Assembly (NCBI GenBank): GCA_005765155.1
Contig: VCCP01000006.1
Span: forward strand, 3,174,501-3,238,500
Source: Zelopaecilomyces penicillatus
Lineage: Eukaryota > Ascomycota > Sordariomycetes > Hypocreales > Pseudodiploosporaceae
Direction of reading: 5' to 3'
DNA length: 64,000 nucleotides
Below the pieces are notes generated by a model that was not told where the DNA came from, searched no databases, and saw only the letters and a program-made list of their open reading frames with translations. Made by a program: the position numbers and the translations under genes. Every line of letters starts with the position of its first letter. Position 1 is the first letter of the stretch. Below are positions 44,614 through 58,100 of this stretch, in pieces.

Positions 44614-46597
44614 GACGACTATTCCGAATAATGAGTCGAGTATGTGTGTGCGTGGTGTCGCGAGGAGGGCCCACTGGTGGATGGGGAAGAGAAGAAAAGA
44701 AAAAGCGAAAGAACCAGAGCCAAGACGCGTTCGATTAGCTCGTCCAAGGGGGAGGAGATGACGAGGGGGGGTGGTTATTAGATTGACTAGATGGGGAAAT
44801 ATTAGACTAATTGAACGTTCCCTTAGCACGCGAGCAGGCTGACAAGGGCAAGGGGGGACGAGGCAATAGACGACGGTCTCTTCGTCGTGCTCCGTATTCG
44901 ACGGGCAGGATGGATGTGACGCAGAGCAAAAACGAGTGGAATGGGGGAAGGAAACGAATGACGCAGCGCTGTCTCGGTTCGTCGGAAGCAGCGAAGAGGG
45001 AGAAGGAGAGAATGGAGAATGGAGAATGGAGAATGGAGAATGGAGAATGGAGAGTGGAGGAAAGAAATCCGCCTTGGTTCTTTGAGGTCCTGTCCTTGGT
45101 GTGCCGTGTTCGTGGCACGGTCCCTCGCTGAGGCTTCACACACACGTGCTTCGACAAAGAGAAATGGCTCTTGCTCACCAGGTCGTCGTCAATATTGATT
45201 TGCACACACTTTCTTCTTCTTCTCAGTAGCAAACTAGAATAAATCTGTCAGCAACTGTCAAGTTCCTGGCTGTCTGACTGTCTGCCCTGTCTCGCTCCAT
45301 CCCCATCCCCATCCATCCCTTTGGGACGCAGAAAGCGTTTCAATAAAACAGCCGGGGAGGGCCCCCCCCCCAGCAAATGCAATTGGGTCCTTCCATCGAA
45401 ACCAGCTGATCCAAGACTAAAACAAGAAAAAGAAATATAAAACTGGCTCCAATTGCATGCGTGAGAAATGCAGGTGCATAAATCAGGTCGCACCCTCAAA
45501 CGGCTCCCCTCGACATGGGCAGTGAATGCTATTACCACTGGACCGGGAGAATCAAAAAGACAAGAGAGAGAAATGCAAGCGAAATTAGAACGTACCCACA
45601 AGGGGGAAGCGCCGAGGCGGCGGCGGCGTCGGCGTCGGCAGGCGGCAAAGAAAGCAAATTACGCCTTCTTTTCCTTTTTCTTTCCCTGTAGCGAACGAGT
45701 GGGCGAGAAGTCCCTTGCAGCAATTAATTGAATGTTCTGCAGATATCCCCCAAGAGGGTAGCGACTGTTTTTCGGGGATGCGATTAAAACGGACAGCAGA
45801 CGACTCAACGAGTGGGAAAGGCAATTAAAAGAGGAAAAAAATGCAGGATGAAGAAAGGATGACCCCAGGAAAAGGAAAAGGGAAATCAATTTGGAAAGAG
45901 GAGGGTAGGCTATTGCTATGCTATTATAGGAGGGAATACTTTGCACCACCCCATCCCAATCGAGGTTGAGTTGGGCACGCCACCCCCCCTTCAGTGCACA
46001 TCCTCGCTCTTTACAGTGACTCTGTAATAATAGGGACTGCTTACTCCGTACAGACACCTACAGCAGGCCCAAGTTACAGGGGGTGTTAATGTGGGAGGGA
46101 GTGACTTTTCTGCTCGGCTCGTGGCGAACCCGAGAGGGGAGGAATACGAGAACCAGCCGCCCAATCGGCAACCACCAAAATGGGTCACCAAAAATTGCAA
46201 ACAACGCTAAGTTGCATTCCCACAACCCGTTGGGCAGCTTGTCTTCACTGTCTCTCATAGTGTGACTGTAGCGGGTTTTTTTGAGCTGGATCAGCTTTTT
46301 GTACATAGAGGGCATTTCTGGCTTGGCTTGCTTGGGTAGCATTTCGATCGGCATCGAGCGGCAAGGGTTAAGAACACTGCCTTGCTTGTTTATACGAATA
46401 GAGATGGAGTTGATGATCTGTCAGACTAGCATACGGAATAGACAGCGCACAGAACACGGCACATGGCACATGACAATGAGTGGATAGACAGATGGATACA
46501 TGGAACACCAACATCAAATAGTGAAGCAAATACTCCATTTCCTATATACCATATACTCCATACTATAAATGACAATGCAGACATGCAAACATCACAT
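44614..46597. other. Intergenic region with minisatellite
   Basis: 2 kb between the Crh promoter and the Dbp9 3' end. It holds a 7-bp tandem repeat (45008-45056), C runs near 45361 and GA-rich stretches. No protein signature was seen. Confidence 0.55.
45008..45056. repeat. 7-bp tandem repeat, unit GAGAATG
   Basis: Seven units in a row, six identical and the last GAGAGTG. Confidence 0.92.
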
Positions 46598-48838
46598 TCA
46601 CTTCGCCCTCCGTCTCGCCTTAAACGTCTTCAACGGATCCCCTTTCCTCGCTCCCGCCCGGAACCCTCCCCGCTTACTACCCCCTCCCTTCCGCTTGCTC
46701 TGCGATCGGCCCCCCTTACCACCGTCCTTTCGGAACGGCACGAACCCAATCTCCTCCGACGTCAGCGCGTTCTGTCCGTCCTTGGGCAGTAGGTACTCGG
46801 GGATGTGCTTCAGATGTGCTTGCTGTCGCGCTGTGCGTAGTTCGCCGTCGTGGCGGAGATGGCTGCTCTCTGTGGGGTTTTCTTCAAAGTATCTAGACAG
46901 TATAATTAGTATGAGAACTCGAAGTGACATCTTCCTCTAATGGTATCACCATTCAAAAAGAAACGAAGATAAATATATAAAACGTACCGCTTTAGCTTTT
47001 CACTCTTCAACAACTCCTGTCTCAACTCTCGCGTTCTCGCCTCTCGAACCGCAACCTTCGTAACCGCACGCAGCGCATCATTCATTCGATACCGAAACGC
47101 CTCTACCTGGCTCGTGTTGAAGTTGTACGGCTTAATATCTTTCCCCTTCTTCGTCTGCTGGCGCGTGATTCTCGCCAGGACCTTTTCATCATTCTCCGCG
47201 CTGGGCACAGTGGTAGGCATGTGTTTCCGGTATTGGTCCTTGGGGATCACAAAGGACAGCGCCATGCCGGTCTGGCCGGCTCTTGCGGTGCGTCCTATCC
47301 GGTGGGTGTAGGAGGATGCGGATGTGGGGAGGTCAAAGTTGATGACGGCGGCCACGTTCTTGAAGTCGATGCCTATAGATAATCAGGTCAGTATATCAAC
47401 GTTTCTCAAGTATCGCAACACGAGCACAATAATTACCTCGAGACACTCCATACTCGCGGTCCCCCTTGGACGCCTTCCGCTTCTTCTTCGGCCTCAAACC
47501 CTCACCCTCACCATCCTCAGTCTTCTCCTTCATCTCCACATCATCATCGTCTTCTTTCTCCTCATCAGCCTTCTCCTCATTCCCCAGAATCTCCTTCTCG
47601 TCCGAAGCAATAATGATGTCGTACACATTCTTATTAAACTCCTCCACCACGTGAATCCTCGAGTTGACGGGTAACTCCGAGTTGAGAATACAGCTGCGGA
47701 TGCCAAACTGCTCAAAGAAGAGCTTGAGACGGTAACACCGGTCCACGTCGGCGACGAAGATGATGCATTTGCCCTTGACGAGCTTGAGCTTGAAGATGAT
47801 GTATGTGAGAAGAAACTTTTCGTCCTCGCCGCATCTACAAAGTATGTTAGTTGATTGAACTTCCAGGCAGCATGATAAAATGTGTCCAGGCGTGTATGAA
47901 TTGCTTACTTTGTCACCAGCTGAGTAACACCCTCACCCTCAGCATCCGGCTCCTCCAGATCCAACAACGTCGGCTGCTCATCCCTATAAAACGTCTTCTT
48001 CAACGTATCCACCTCCGTTGTCAACGTCGCACTCATCATAATCGTCTGTATCCCCTTGGGAACAGACCACGACAGCTTCTCCAAATCATCCTCGTACCCA
48101 TACGAAAGCAGGAGATCTGCTTCGTCCAGCACAAGATACGCCAGCTTGCTCAGGTCCAGCGCCGAGGAGTTGCCATTGACGTTGTGCCAGGCGCGCGCGG
48201 GCGTGGAGATGACAATGTCGGGCGACGTGGATAGCAGGGAGCGCTGGACTGCGTCGGTGAGTTTGTCTGTTAGTTTTATGGCGCGCACGTCCTTGGCGCA
48301 AAAGGCGGAGAGTTGTTCGATGGCTTTGAAGACTTGGTCGGCAAGTTCGCGGGTTGGTACTAGGAGGAGAGCAGTCGTTGCGGCCGTAGGATCAGTCTGT
48401 AGTTTGCATTTTCAGTCAGTAATCATCATCCTCCAAGGCAAACAAAAGTAAAAGTGCAAAAAAAGAACATACACTCTTCCGCTTCAAGATTCCAGCCAGC
48501 ACCGGCAGCACATACGCCGCCGTCTTGCCCGACCCCGTCTTCGCCTTGCACAGCACATCCTGCCCATTCACAGCCAACGGAATCGCCTTGCGCTGCACCA
48601 GCGTCGGCTTCAGAAACCCTTGCTCTGCAACCGCCTGCACCAGCCGCGGGTCGAGCCCAAGCTCTGCAAATGTTGCCTCCTCCTCCTCCACCACCGCCTG
48701 TGGTACCTCTGGCGCCTTTGATGACTCTGGCGCTGCTTCTACCTTGCCGCTGCCGTTGGTGCTGGTGATGGTAGCTTCTTCGGCGGCCGCCGCTGTTGCA
48801 GACGCCGGCACGTCGTTGGCATCTAGCTTTCGCTTCAT
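46598..48838 (-). CDS. dbp9: DEAD-box RNA helicase Dbp9 (DDX56)
   Basis: ATP-dependent RNA helicase of the nucleolus, needed for large (60S) ribosomal subunit assembly in yeast. Exons are 48838-48473, 48396-47909, 47834-47437, 47372-46988 and 46892-46598, giving 643 residues; four short introns keep the frame. Visible motifs are the Q-motif region GFLKPTLVQRKAIPLA, motif I AKTGSGKT, Ia PTRELA, Ib TPAR, II DEAD, III SAT, V-type VINFDLP and VI HRIGRTARAG. A Dbp9-typical insertion lies between motifs IV and V (an acidic then basic stretch with EKEDDDD and KKKRKASKG). The C-terminus is basic (KARRRAK). The N-terminal 60 residues are Ala/Glu-rich and low complexity. Confidence 0.95.
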
Positions 48839-50681
48839 CGTTGGAGTTTTCGGGGGGGTTTTTTTTTCTTGTCGTTGAATTTGGATGTTCCTCTCTTTCC
48901 GTCTGGTATTTGATCCGTCTGTTTCGATCATTCAAAGCGGGCAATGGGCGGTGGCCTAAACCTCAAACAGCATTTGCTCAAAACATCCAAATTTCTCTGG
49001 CGAGAAAAATGCAAGTCTCTGCGTCTACTGTTTGCTATCTTATCGCTCTCGCTCTCCACATGGCCCAGCGAGAGAGAAAAAAAAAGTTCACCCATGAATT
49101 GGAAGTGGAGTTCCCTAACCTGTCCGTCCCCACCCACCCCCCCAAAGGTAGGTAGGTACGTACCTTTCTTTCACTGTCCCAATATCCCACCTAAGCATCC
49201 CCTTGTCGGTGGCAGGGGTGAAGGATCTTCCGAGAATCTGGCTCTTCTCTGCTTAACCTGGACCTTAGCTCTTGACACCTACCCTTCCCAGTTTGGCTTG
49301 AGGGAACTCCAAGGTACATCCACGCCCAACTCCCTCCACGTACCAGATACTTTGGCCTCGTCGAACCGCAAGTATCGTCACTTTTGCGACCATAAAAATC
49401 CACCAACCCTTTTATCATCTTCATCCCGATTAAGACATGGTACCTAGATGGACTAGGTATGCCATGTGGGCCATAGGGCTGAGAAAGGGAGATACTTGGC
49501 CACGCTTGAAGCTTCCTCCACGGATGACTGGCGGTACTGTACCTCGTGCTGGCCATGCTCAGTCAACTCTGCTTTCACTGATTTGGCCTCCCCCTTCTTT
49601 TCACCATTCAAGACGGCCTCTCCGCCACGTTTATCCCCAAGCCCCATGATTAATACTCTCCCTGTCTTCTAACGCTAGCTTGTCTGTACGTGTATAACAG
49701 AACTAGGCCTAACAAATGCTGCATCACCTCATGTATGGATGTCTCCATCCGCCGTTATAGGCGTATGAGAGAACATCATGAGCTGTACGCAGTCAATATA
49801 AAACATCTGTCACCGCGGCCAGGGGTTCGTCTGTCCCACCCAGCCATCCACCACCACTCATGATTCTTGGAAGCCAAACACTCAAAATCCAAAACACCGT
49901 AAATTTTGCAAACATAAGAACTCAAGTCATTTGGGTATAACTACTTCCCCTTTTTCCTTGCGAAAGACAGTGTCTTTGCATCTCTAAGCCATCAAGGCTT
50001 GCGCATATCGCTTTCCCTTCTTCCTCCATCTTCACGGGCGGACACCTCCCATCAACATTCTCCCACTTTCGTTCTGCGACGCGGTCGTCTTTAAAAAATA
50101 TTATTCGCAGTTCGTGCGCGCACAAGTGACATATGCCTAGGCCATAGTCTGAGTAGCACAGGCTCGAGAAGCACCTTGTTCCACCTCCCAACACCAGCAA
50201 AAATCCCTCCAATGATCGATCCCCCAACCCAACTAACGCAGAAGCAAACATACATATATCTAGGTCCGAGCCAGGCCCAAACTTAGAAGGCTAAAAAGAA
50301 AAAAGGGATGTGAAGAAATACGCAATGAAACATGGGGTTTCGAAACAAGAGAGCGCCAACGAATTCAATGTGGAAAACAGGCCCATTATCCCCATCCCCC
50401 CCATTTATCTCTCTCGTTCAGTTGAAGACCTTGATATCAAAAAAGGGTCCACGAGAGTAATTAGATCAGGCGTTCGAAAATGTGTCAAGATACACAACGT
50501 CTGTCGCTAATTTTGCCCTCCCTGCAACAGGTGCCTGGAGGCACGTATATAAAAGACATTAGGAATAGGCAGCCACGTATTGCACGTAGCCCACCCCCAA
50601 AATAGCCCAGCAGAAAGCATTGGGTCGGAATTTTGAGTTTTGACAGCGCGGTGGTCATTTACATGAAGCCTTGAGGAGCTT
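48839..50681. other. Intergenic region, no gene supported
   Basis: 1.8 kb between the Dbp9 promoter and the 3' end of the Myb-type gene. Short frames only, with no recognised repeats. Confidence 0.55.
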
Positions 50682-52159
50682 TTATCTTCCCTTGGGATTG
50701 CCAAAGAGATCTGCCACAACTGTTAGCTTCGTCAAGTTTCCGCAAATTTGGCGCCCAACATGTCAAGTTTTGTCAGCATACCTGGAAAGTGTTCCTTGGC
50801 ATACTGCTCGCAGGCCTGTTGTATTTTGTTAGCTGCTGAATCAAGCAAGACACATATTGTGGGGTTTCTTGCATACCTTGGCTGGCTTGCCGACTTTCTG
50901 GCCAATAACCTTCCACTTGTTGTTTTCGTAATCTTTAATGGCATTCAACAGGGCCTGGCTCTGGTGGGCACAGGCTGTTAAAATACGACCCTGATCTTGC
51001 GCATTGGAATATCTTACCTCATCCTCGGCAAACTCAGCATAGTGCATATCCTATTGTAATTGTTAGAGCTGATGGCGCTGACAGATTGCCAGGATGCGAG
51101 TGGGCAATCATACCTTGTACCAGTGCTTCTTGACTGAACCTTCTGTTCTAGTAGGGAAAGTCTGCGATTGAACCACATTAGTCATGAATGTCGATTGATA
51201 AGACAATGCGTTGAAAATGGTTTTTAAAAAAAAATACCTTTGCAATTTCGGCCCAGCTGTTGCCAGCATCTCTCATCTGTTTCAACCGCAGCTCTTCCTG
51301 TGGAGTCCAAGGCGTGTTCGTTCTGCTCTTCTTGGCTGGGGGTTGTGCGACTGGGGCATTATTAGGATCCTCGGCCGCGACCGGTGGCTGGGCAGGAGTA
51401 GCGCTTTGAGTAGCAGGAGGCGTGGGCGCGGGAGGCTGGCCCTGACCAGGAGCAACTGGAGGCTGGGCGTTTCCTGGAGCAGGAGACGGGACGCTGTTCG
51501 GGGCCGGTCGCTTGCGCTGACGGCTTGGCTGAGCCGGAGTCTGAGTCGGGGTCTGCTGCTGAGAAGGAGGCCCATTCGGGGGCTGTTGAGATACATTCAT
51601 CGGCGGCTGAACCGGCGTTGCGTGCTGCTGCTGTTGTTGCTGTTGCGGGTGGGGAGCCATGTTTGGCTGAGGAGCGCCATAGGGAAACTCCATCCGCTCG
51701 TTGCGGCGTGCCATGTCAGCCTGCTGGTAAGGATGGTTGCTGCTTGAGGCACCGCGGTTAGCCATACTCGCTGGCGACGCAGGGAAATCGTCGAGGCATG
51801 TCATTGGACATTGCATGGTATTAGAGGCCACGCGGTTCGTATTGAGCTGGAGGGGGGCGGGGATGCCATTGTCCTGGATCTGGGGGTCACGGCAGCAGAC
51901 TCTGTCAAGTCACGGCCGAAGCAGACGGTGATACAAGAGCTCGTTTGCCAGTCCAAATGACAAGAAAGCTGGGACAGGTTTTGGAGGAGTACACCAGGTA
52001 CTTGCATGGCCGCACAAGGCGGCCGACGAGTGTTTGATGTAGATGATGGGATCAAGTACCCGGGACAAAGAGACTGTGTACTTACTGCATGTCGCTGGGC
52101 GGGTGGGTGGAGTTGGAGTACACGTAGTCCGGCACTGGGCCGACCTGCCACTGCTGCAT
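50682..52159 (-). CDS. Myb-like DNA-binding protein with Q/P-rich region (7 exons)
   Basis: Nuclear regulator candidate of 321 residues. Exons are 52159-52086, 51901-51238, 51161-51114, 51050-51018, 50960-50877, 50815-50782 and 50710-50682; each junction was checked for frame and GT/AG ends. The N-terminal part carries MQQWQVGPVPDY, then a long Gln/Pro-rich stretch with seven consecutive Gln, resembling an activation or scaffold region, then a basic patch (RQRKRPAP). A first Myb/SANT helix set, TPWTPQEELRLKQMRDAG, continues across two introns to VKKHWYKDMHY. A second Myb-like unit reads LLNAIKDYENNKWKVIG, then QKVGKPAKACEQYAKEHF. The C-terminus is short (DLFGNPKGR). Intron 4 (51017-50961) is 57 bp with no in-frame stop, so its retention would add 19 residues between the two units. 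Target genes are unknown. Confidence 0.85.
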
Positions 52160-55100
52160 GATCTGGAAACGGCGCGCGAGAGAAGATCAGTGTCAAGAAC
52201 GTCTTTTTTGCAAGTCTGCGCAAGTAACGGGAGAGGAAAAATTCATAAAGAAAGACGGGGGAACATAAGAAAAGGTGCTTCGCGCGCGAGGCAACCACGG
52301 TTCCAAGCAATAAGCAGGGTATATGAGAGGGGTACGGGGCTGTCGGCGGTGCTGGGTGCTGCTGGGTACTGGTACTGCCGCTGCTGCTGCTGGTACTTGA
52401 GTGCTGAAAAAGTGCCTACGCGAAGCACACGCGCGCGTAGTCGGTCAAGCCCCAGCAATGCCGTCACCACAAGCCGTGCAGGATCGACGCGACGCAGCTC
52501 AACCAGGCAGGGAATGGAAGCCCAGCAGCGCAAACAAAGGGAATAGAGCCACCACCGAAGGGGGCAGCTGAGCTATGGCGCGCTGCAGGCGATTGATTGA
52601 CGGCGCGCGACGACGACGGATGGGAGCAACGAGGGAGAGGGAAAGAAGCTACTTACGGGCGGTGTTTTGTCGTGGGGTTAAAACAGCATAAACTGCATCC
52701 AAGGTAGAGAGCGAGGCGGGCTTGCTCTGGGTTTTCCTTGCTCAACAAGGGAGACTCAAGGGGCAAACTGAAAGAAGTCGAGTTGCACAATGTCGGCAAG
52801 TAGCGCGAAGCTACTTATTACTATCGGCAGCAGTAGAGTGGACAACAGCAAGAGACGGCAGTGCCACCGACGTTTGCGTGAGCTGTTTGGGGGTGTGGTT
52901 GATGAGCGCCGGAATAAGAGTGAAAAAGAACCAGGCCAGGCCAGGTCAAGAGATGGCAAGTAATGGTAATGTAATGGTGGTGGTGGTGCTGGTAGTGGGG
53001 GGGAGGCTTGGGTTAGATAGATTTTTGGGGCCGAGGCGAATTGCAGTCCGGGTTATTAATTGCGAGTAGTGAGTGGATTGGATTGAATTTGCAGCGGTTG
53101 CAGGGCGATGCTGAGCAATGACGAGATTGAAGGTTGGGTGGGACTTGGGATGATGGAGAGCAAGGAGGGATGATGAGTGAAGGTGGTGGGAGTTCTGCTG
53201 ACACGCCTCCGGAGACGGGTACGGTGTTGAGTTGGATGCCGAATGCTGGATGAAGATGGCCGTCTTTGTTTCGTCAACAGGAGATTGTTTGGTGGACGGC
53301 CTTGCGATTCAAGGTAGCAGCAGTAGCAGTAGCAGCAGCAGCAGTAGCCAGTAGTAGTGGTAGTGGCAGTGGTAGGGGGGCAGTGGCGGGTTAGCGAGCC
53401 TGGCTCGGTGGGCGACGGGTGCGCTGGTAGTCACTGGAGACGATGGACAGCGGGCGCTGGGCGAACAGCAGGACGTCGACACGCAGGACACGAACGCGGG
53501 CAACGCGAGACCTCTGGTGTGCAGGTTGGCTTTTTGCTTGGTTGCTTTGCTTGTTGGCAGCGCGCGCGACAACAGCGACGACGAGCGACGACGAGCGACG
53601 ATGATGGAGGCACGTCACGTCGTCAAGGTCAGCAAGAGATCTGGCAGCGAGAGGCAGTGGATCCCCGTTCCGGAGGTGCAGTGGATTGGAAAGCTCGCGA
53701 TAGCCCAGCAGCGTGCAAGTCGCAGAGGTGAGAAGAGTACCTGGGGCCCAAGTAACTCTTGTCGGGTTTTCTGGGGGGAGGTGGTAGATGTTTTGGACTG
53801 GCTGGGCCTTTTTGGGGGTGAAGGGGGGAGGGAAGGGGGAGAGTAAGTTCGGGGCACGGCGCGACCTGGGAAGCCTGATCAGTGTGTCATCAGCAGCGTG
53901 GGTTGGATGGAAGGCTGGCCGCGTGGAGTGGGGCGGAGATGGGGGTGTGTGGGTGTGTGTGTGGGCTGAGCCGGCGAAGAGGAGGGTTTCCCAGAGGATC
54001 TTGGAGGGGCGTTACCGTGCGGTGATATGGCGATGCGCACGGCTCTGGGTGTGGCGCAATGGGAGCCCTTTGCAGTGAGCAGCAGTTGCCTGCCCAGTCT
54101 TGCCAGTGAGCAGTGGAGCGGTTGCGCAATGGGGCGAGACGGGGCAGAGGAGCCAATGACGGTCCACGATCTACCTAGCGACAGCACAAACGGATGGGTC
54201 GGGGAAAGTTCCGGCAGTAGCTCTCACGGTGTATGCACAGTGCCCAGAAACATTCCGGAGTGGAACCCTCTGACTGCAAAGCGAGATGGGCATTTTCTGG
54301 GTTCTGGTGCACGGGCCATCGTTCCCTCCCTGCTTTGCCTACTTGGGCTGTAGCGCACACTGTTCTCTGCACTGTGTAAACTTGTACACACAGGCTACGT
54401 AGAAACCCCCCCAACCACCCGTCACAACAGGAAACCACGGCAGGAGGCTTGCGCAACCACCCGCAAGGCTGAGAGACAGCTGGGTTCCTCAGCACGGTCC
54501 GGTAGTTGAAAACACACTGTATACTACGAAAAAAGTCAAAGATTGAAAGAGAGAAAAAAGAAGAATTTCAAGCCCACCAGCCCAGCCAACCGGGGGGGGG
54601 GCCAAACCCAGGACAACCACCCGGCAACAACGCGTCGTCGCTTTTTGTTGAACATTTGGCCCGCTCCAGCCACCCGTTCTTCTTCATCTTCTTCTTCTGC
54701 CTAGGTAGGTAGGTATCCGTACAACCAGCGAGCCTGCATGCTTTGTACGCGGTACGCAGGCGCAGCCAGCCTTGTATGGGATACCTGGCGGTTGCGTACA
54801 TGGGGGCAATTTACATGGTCACAAGTCTGTCTGTCCCAGCGATTATTGCCAAAACTCCGAGATACTTCTTCCCCTTACCAAGTTTGAATGGTCATCCGAT
54901 AAAGATTGAAGAAGGAAACAATAAAAGCTGCGGCCGACACGGAAAAGAAGAACGCGAAAATGCGGGCGTTAGGAATCTGCCGTGGCTGGCGTGGATGATG
55001 GAAGTGGTGGTCCCTGTTTTTCCTTCTTTCTTCTATGCTGTGTCGCGGACAACAGCCGAGAACGAAAGCTGCTTGCTTGCTTGCTTGTCTGTCTGCTCTG

Positions 55101-58100
55101 TCTGCGAGCCTTTGTCTGCTTCTTATGCTTCTGCCGCTGCTCGCTGACCGGTTTTGTTACTCCAAGTCAACAAGCAACCGCCCAAGACCCTGCCCATGCC
55201 CTGCCCTGCCCTGCCCTTAATGGATGGAAATTACATAACCTTAAACATCGTCCTCCTGGACCTGGAGCCTGAGTGGCCGGAAGCCGAGAATGTGAAGTTT
55301 TGCATGGTGATTGATTGCCTGAGGCTGTGACTTGTGCGCCTCCACCGGGTCGTGTCGGCGATTGGGGGGAGAGGAGGGGGAGGCTGAGAGAGAAAGAGAG
55401 AGCGAGAGAGAGAGAGAGAAAAGGAAAAGAGGCTAATTTCGGCAGCTCATCGTTGTGGATGGGAGTTGATGTCGGTTTGCCGGCCTGATGGCCCGTTCCT
55501 TGCAAAAGATGATTGATTGATTGATTGATTGATTGCTGTTGTTGGGTCTGGCCCATCATCGATCTTAGCGCTTTTCGGCATTCGCATCGTCACCTCTCTC
55601 TCTACTGCCTTGTCCTTTGCCCTGTCTGTCACGTCCTGGCCTTGCTAATTCAGCAGTGTTTGCGGCCATTTTGTTGCCCGTGCATAATTACCTGGCTAGC
55701 AAGTAGCCGATACATGCTGCTCTCCGCAAAGGCTGCGACCATGTTTGCCATGAGCGAGGCGTGGGCAGCAAAGTAGTCTGGTACATAGAGACACTTGCTT
55801 GTGTCCCCCCCCCCCCTGCGGCTCATGGCAGATGGGAGGCTGTCGTCTGTTTTGCAGCAAACTCCACAATCTACATGCCTGGTCCTGGGTAGTAGCTTTC
55901 TGGGTTTGACATCGCCATCAAGTTGGTGACTTGGAGTATGAGTACCTTTGGACTGTCAAACAACTTCAAGGTATGGTAGGTAGTCTGCAGATGTCAACGA
56001 AGACTTCTTATCCACTCCCTACCTACTATGTAGACTCGTTGTGCATCTCTATTCTGTGTGCAGTTTCTTGGATGAGCTTCCATGCCATTAAGGTGATAAC
56101 TCGATACGGTGGACAATGAGTTATGGTATTGATTACTGATTCATGCGGCGACAGTGTTTTATATATTTGTTATTGTTACCAACTTATTCTTTTTTTCTTA
56201 GGTTGTTTGGCTTTCCATTGTATTATAGATTTCTTTTTTATTGTTGAATTGCAACACCCACTTGCCCCATCTCTTCGGACCCCGCAGGCGTTCCATTCAG
56301 TCCTGAGCGGCCGATCATTGAACAGAATAGAACAGCCAATGTGTTAATATGTCATTCTCTTGAAAAGAAAAACAAGCAGTGTTTCCATTCTCTAAATCAG
56401 CTGGTTCATCCGGACAGACACCGAAAGACACGAGGCTGCCTGGGAGCGGTGGTGTGTGGTCACACAAAGCATGCCATTTCTCACCGATTTCACTGGACAG
56501 ACCTGAGCGAAGGATGCAGCACAATGCCCCAAAGAGGAACAATTTATTTCATGTTTTTTTTTTGCCAGAATTGCGCCAATTATGCCCTGGAATAATCGGG
56601 CCGCCAGCATTCATGGCATTGTGTTGAGAAGAAAGAAAGAATAGAAGAAACAACACCAACAGACAGCGGGGGATGAACGCAGGGCAGTGCCTACCCGGCA
56701 TGGAACATGCATGATACACGCGAAGGCTCAAACTCCGATTGAGCATGATGATGCTCACTCCAAACACTTCGTTCTACTCATCAACTCAAAATAAAATTTC
56801 ACTAAAACATGTTCCCAATTCAAACTGAGGGAGGGGTTAGTTCTCTAAACATTTTGACACATCACGAGGGCTTTCACGAGCGTTCAAACCTCACAATTGA
56901 GGGGGGATCATGACCGCGGGCAGGCGAGAAGCACTTTGAAGGGAGGGGGATAGTTAGAACACCAAACACAACTTCAAACCTGATGAAACAACCCGTCCGC
57001 CACTTTTCTCTTTTTATCGTGTAAGCACACACACACACGCACATGCACACACGGCGGCTTTTAGAGTGCGAAACCATCTGATCTAGGGAAGAAAAAAAAA
57101 GAATCAAGCATAACAAAATTTGGGATGCGTCAACGCAACCACCGCAAATCATCAGGCCAAAAGCGCCCCCCCCCCTCTAAAGAAAGAAAGAGGGCGAACG
57201 GACTCTCAATGCAAGTGGCCAAGCAAAAACGGGTATTGTTATTAAAAAAAAAACCCGGCTCCGGCGCCGGACAACTTCGGAATGCCGAACCTCGTCCCAA
57301 CGAGAGGATGAAACTGGACTTGCCTGGCCATCGTGTTTCGTGCATCCTTTCTGTTTATGCACTTCACTATGGGTAGGTAACTTTTGGCTGAGTTTGTTTT
57401 GCGTTGCGTTGCGTTCTTTTGTTTTGTTCAAACCGCATTGATGTAAAACCCATTTTCCTGCCAAGAAAGCCATGAAGAGGTGGGACGGAGTTGGGTTGGG
57501 CTGGGTTGGCCCAAGTTTGGAGAAACGGTCGTGACGGTCATCACATATTATGTCGGAAGTTCACGGACACTTTTTGCGTGTATGATTTACATTGATAATG
57601 CGATGCCAAGTCAGACCAGTGGGCGCCCAAAAAACAAAACGGCCTGTGTAAGTTGGTTATTTACTGTTACAATGGATTAAATTAAAACGATGGGGCTTTA
57701 AAACAGCCGCTTTGCGGGGCACCCAATGTTGTTATTAGTATGAAACCCGTCTGTTTTGGCGTTTGGGTTTATTTAGACGGATTTTGATAGATGGACGGCC
57801 AGCCTTGGATTCTTACTACCCGAGGCCGCCGAGATGCCTATGAAATCGTGGCAACTTATTTTGGTACACCAATCACGGCAGCACTTGATAGTCATTAGTA
57901 TTCCTCTCAATGCATCAAGATTTGAAGGCATCAAGAATCATAGATGTCGGGTAAGAAAGCAGAGTCGCAACCCGAGAAAAAAAGACCCTCTCTCGGGCAG
58001 TCAAGGGGATCCATCCCCGGCATGAAGCTGGGAAGGGTAAGGTTACAGAATGGCAAGAGCAGGAAACAAATATAGGTGTAGGTAAAATACATAATAATAA

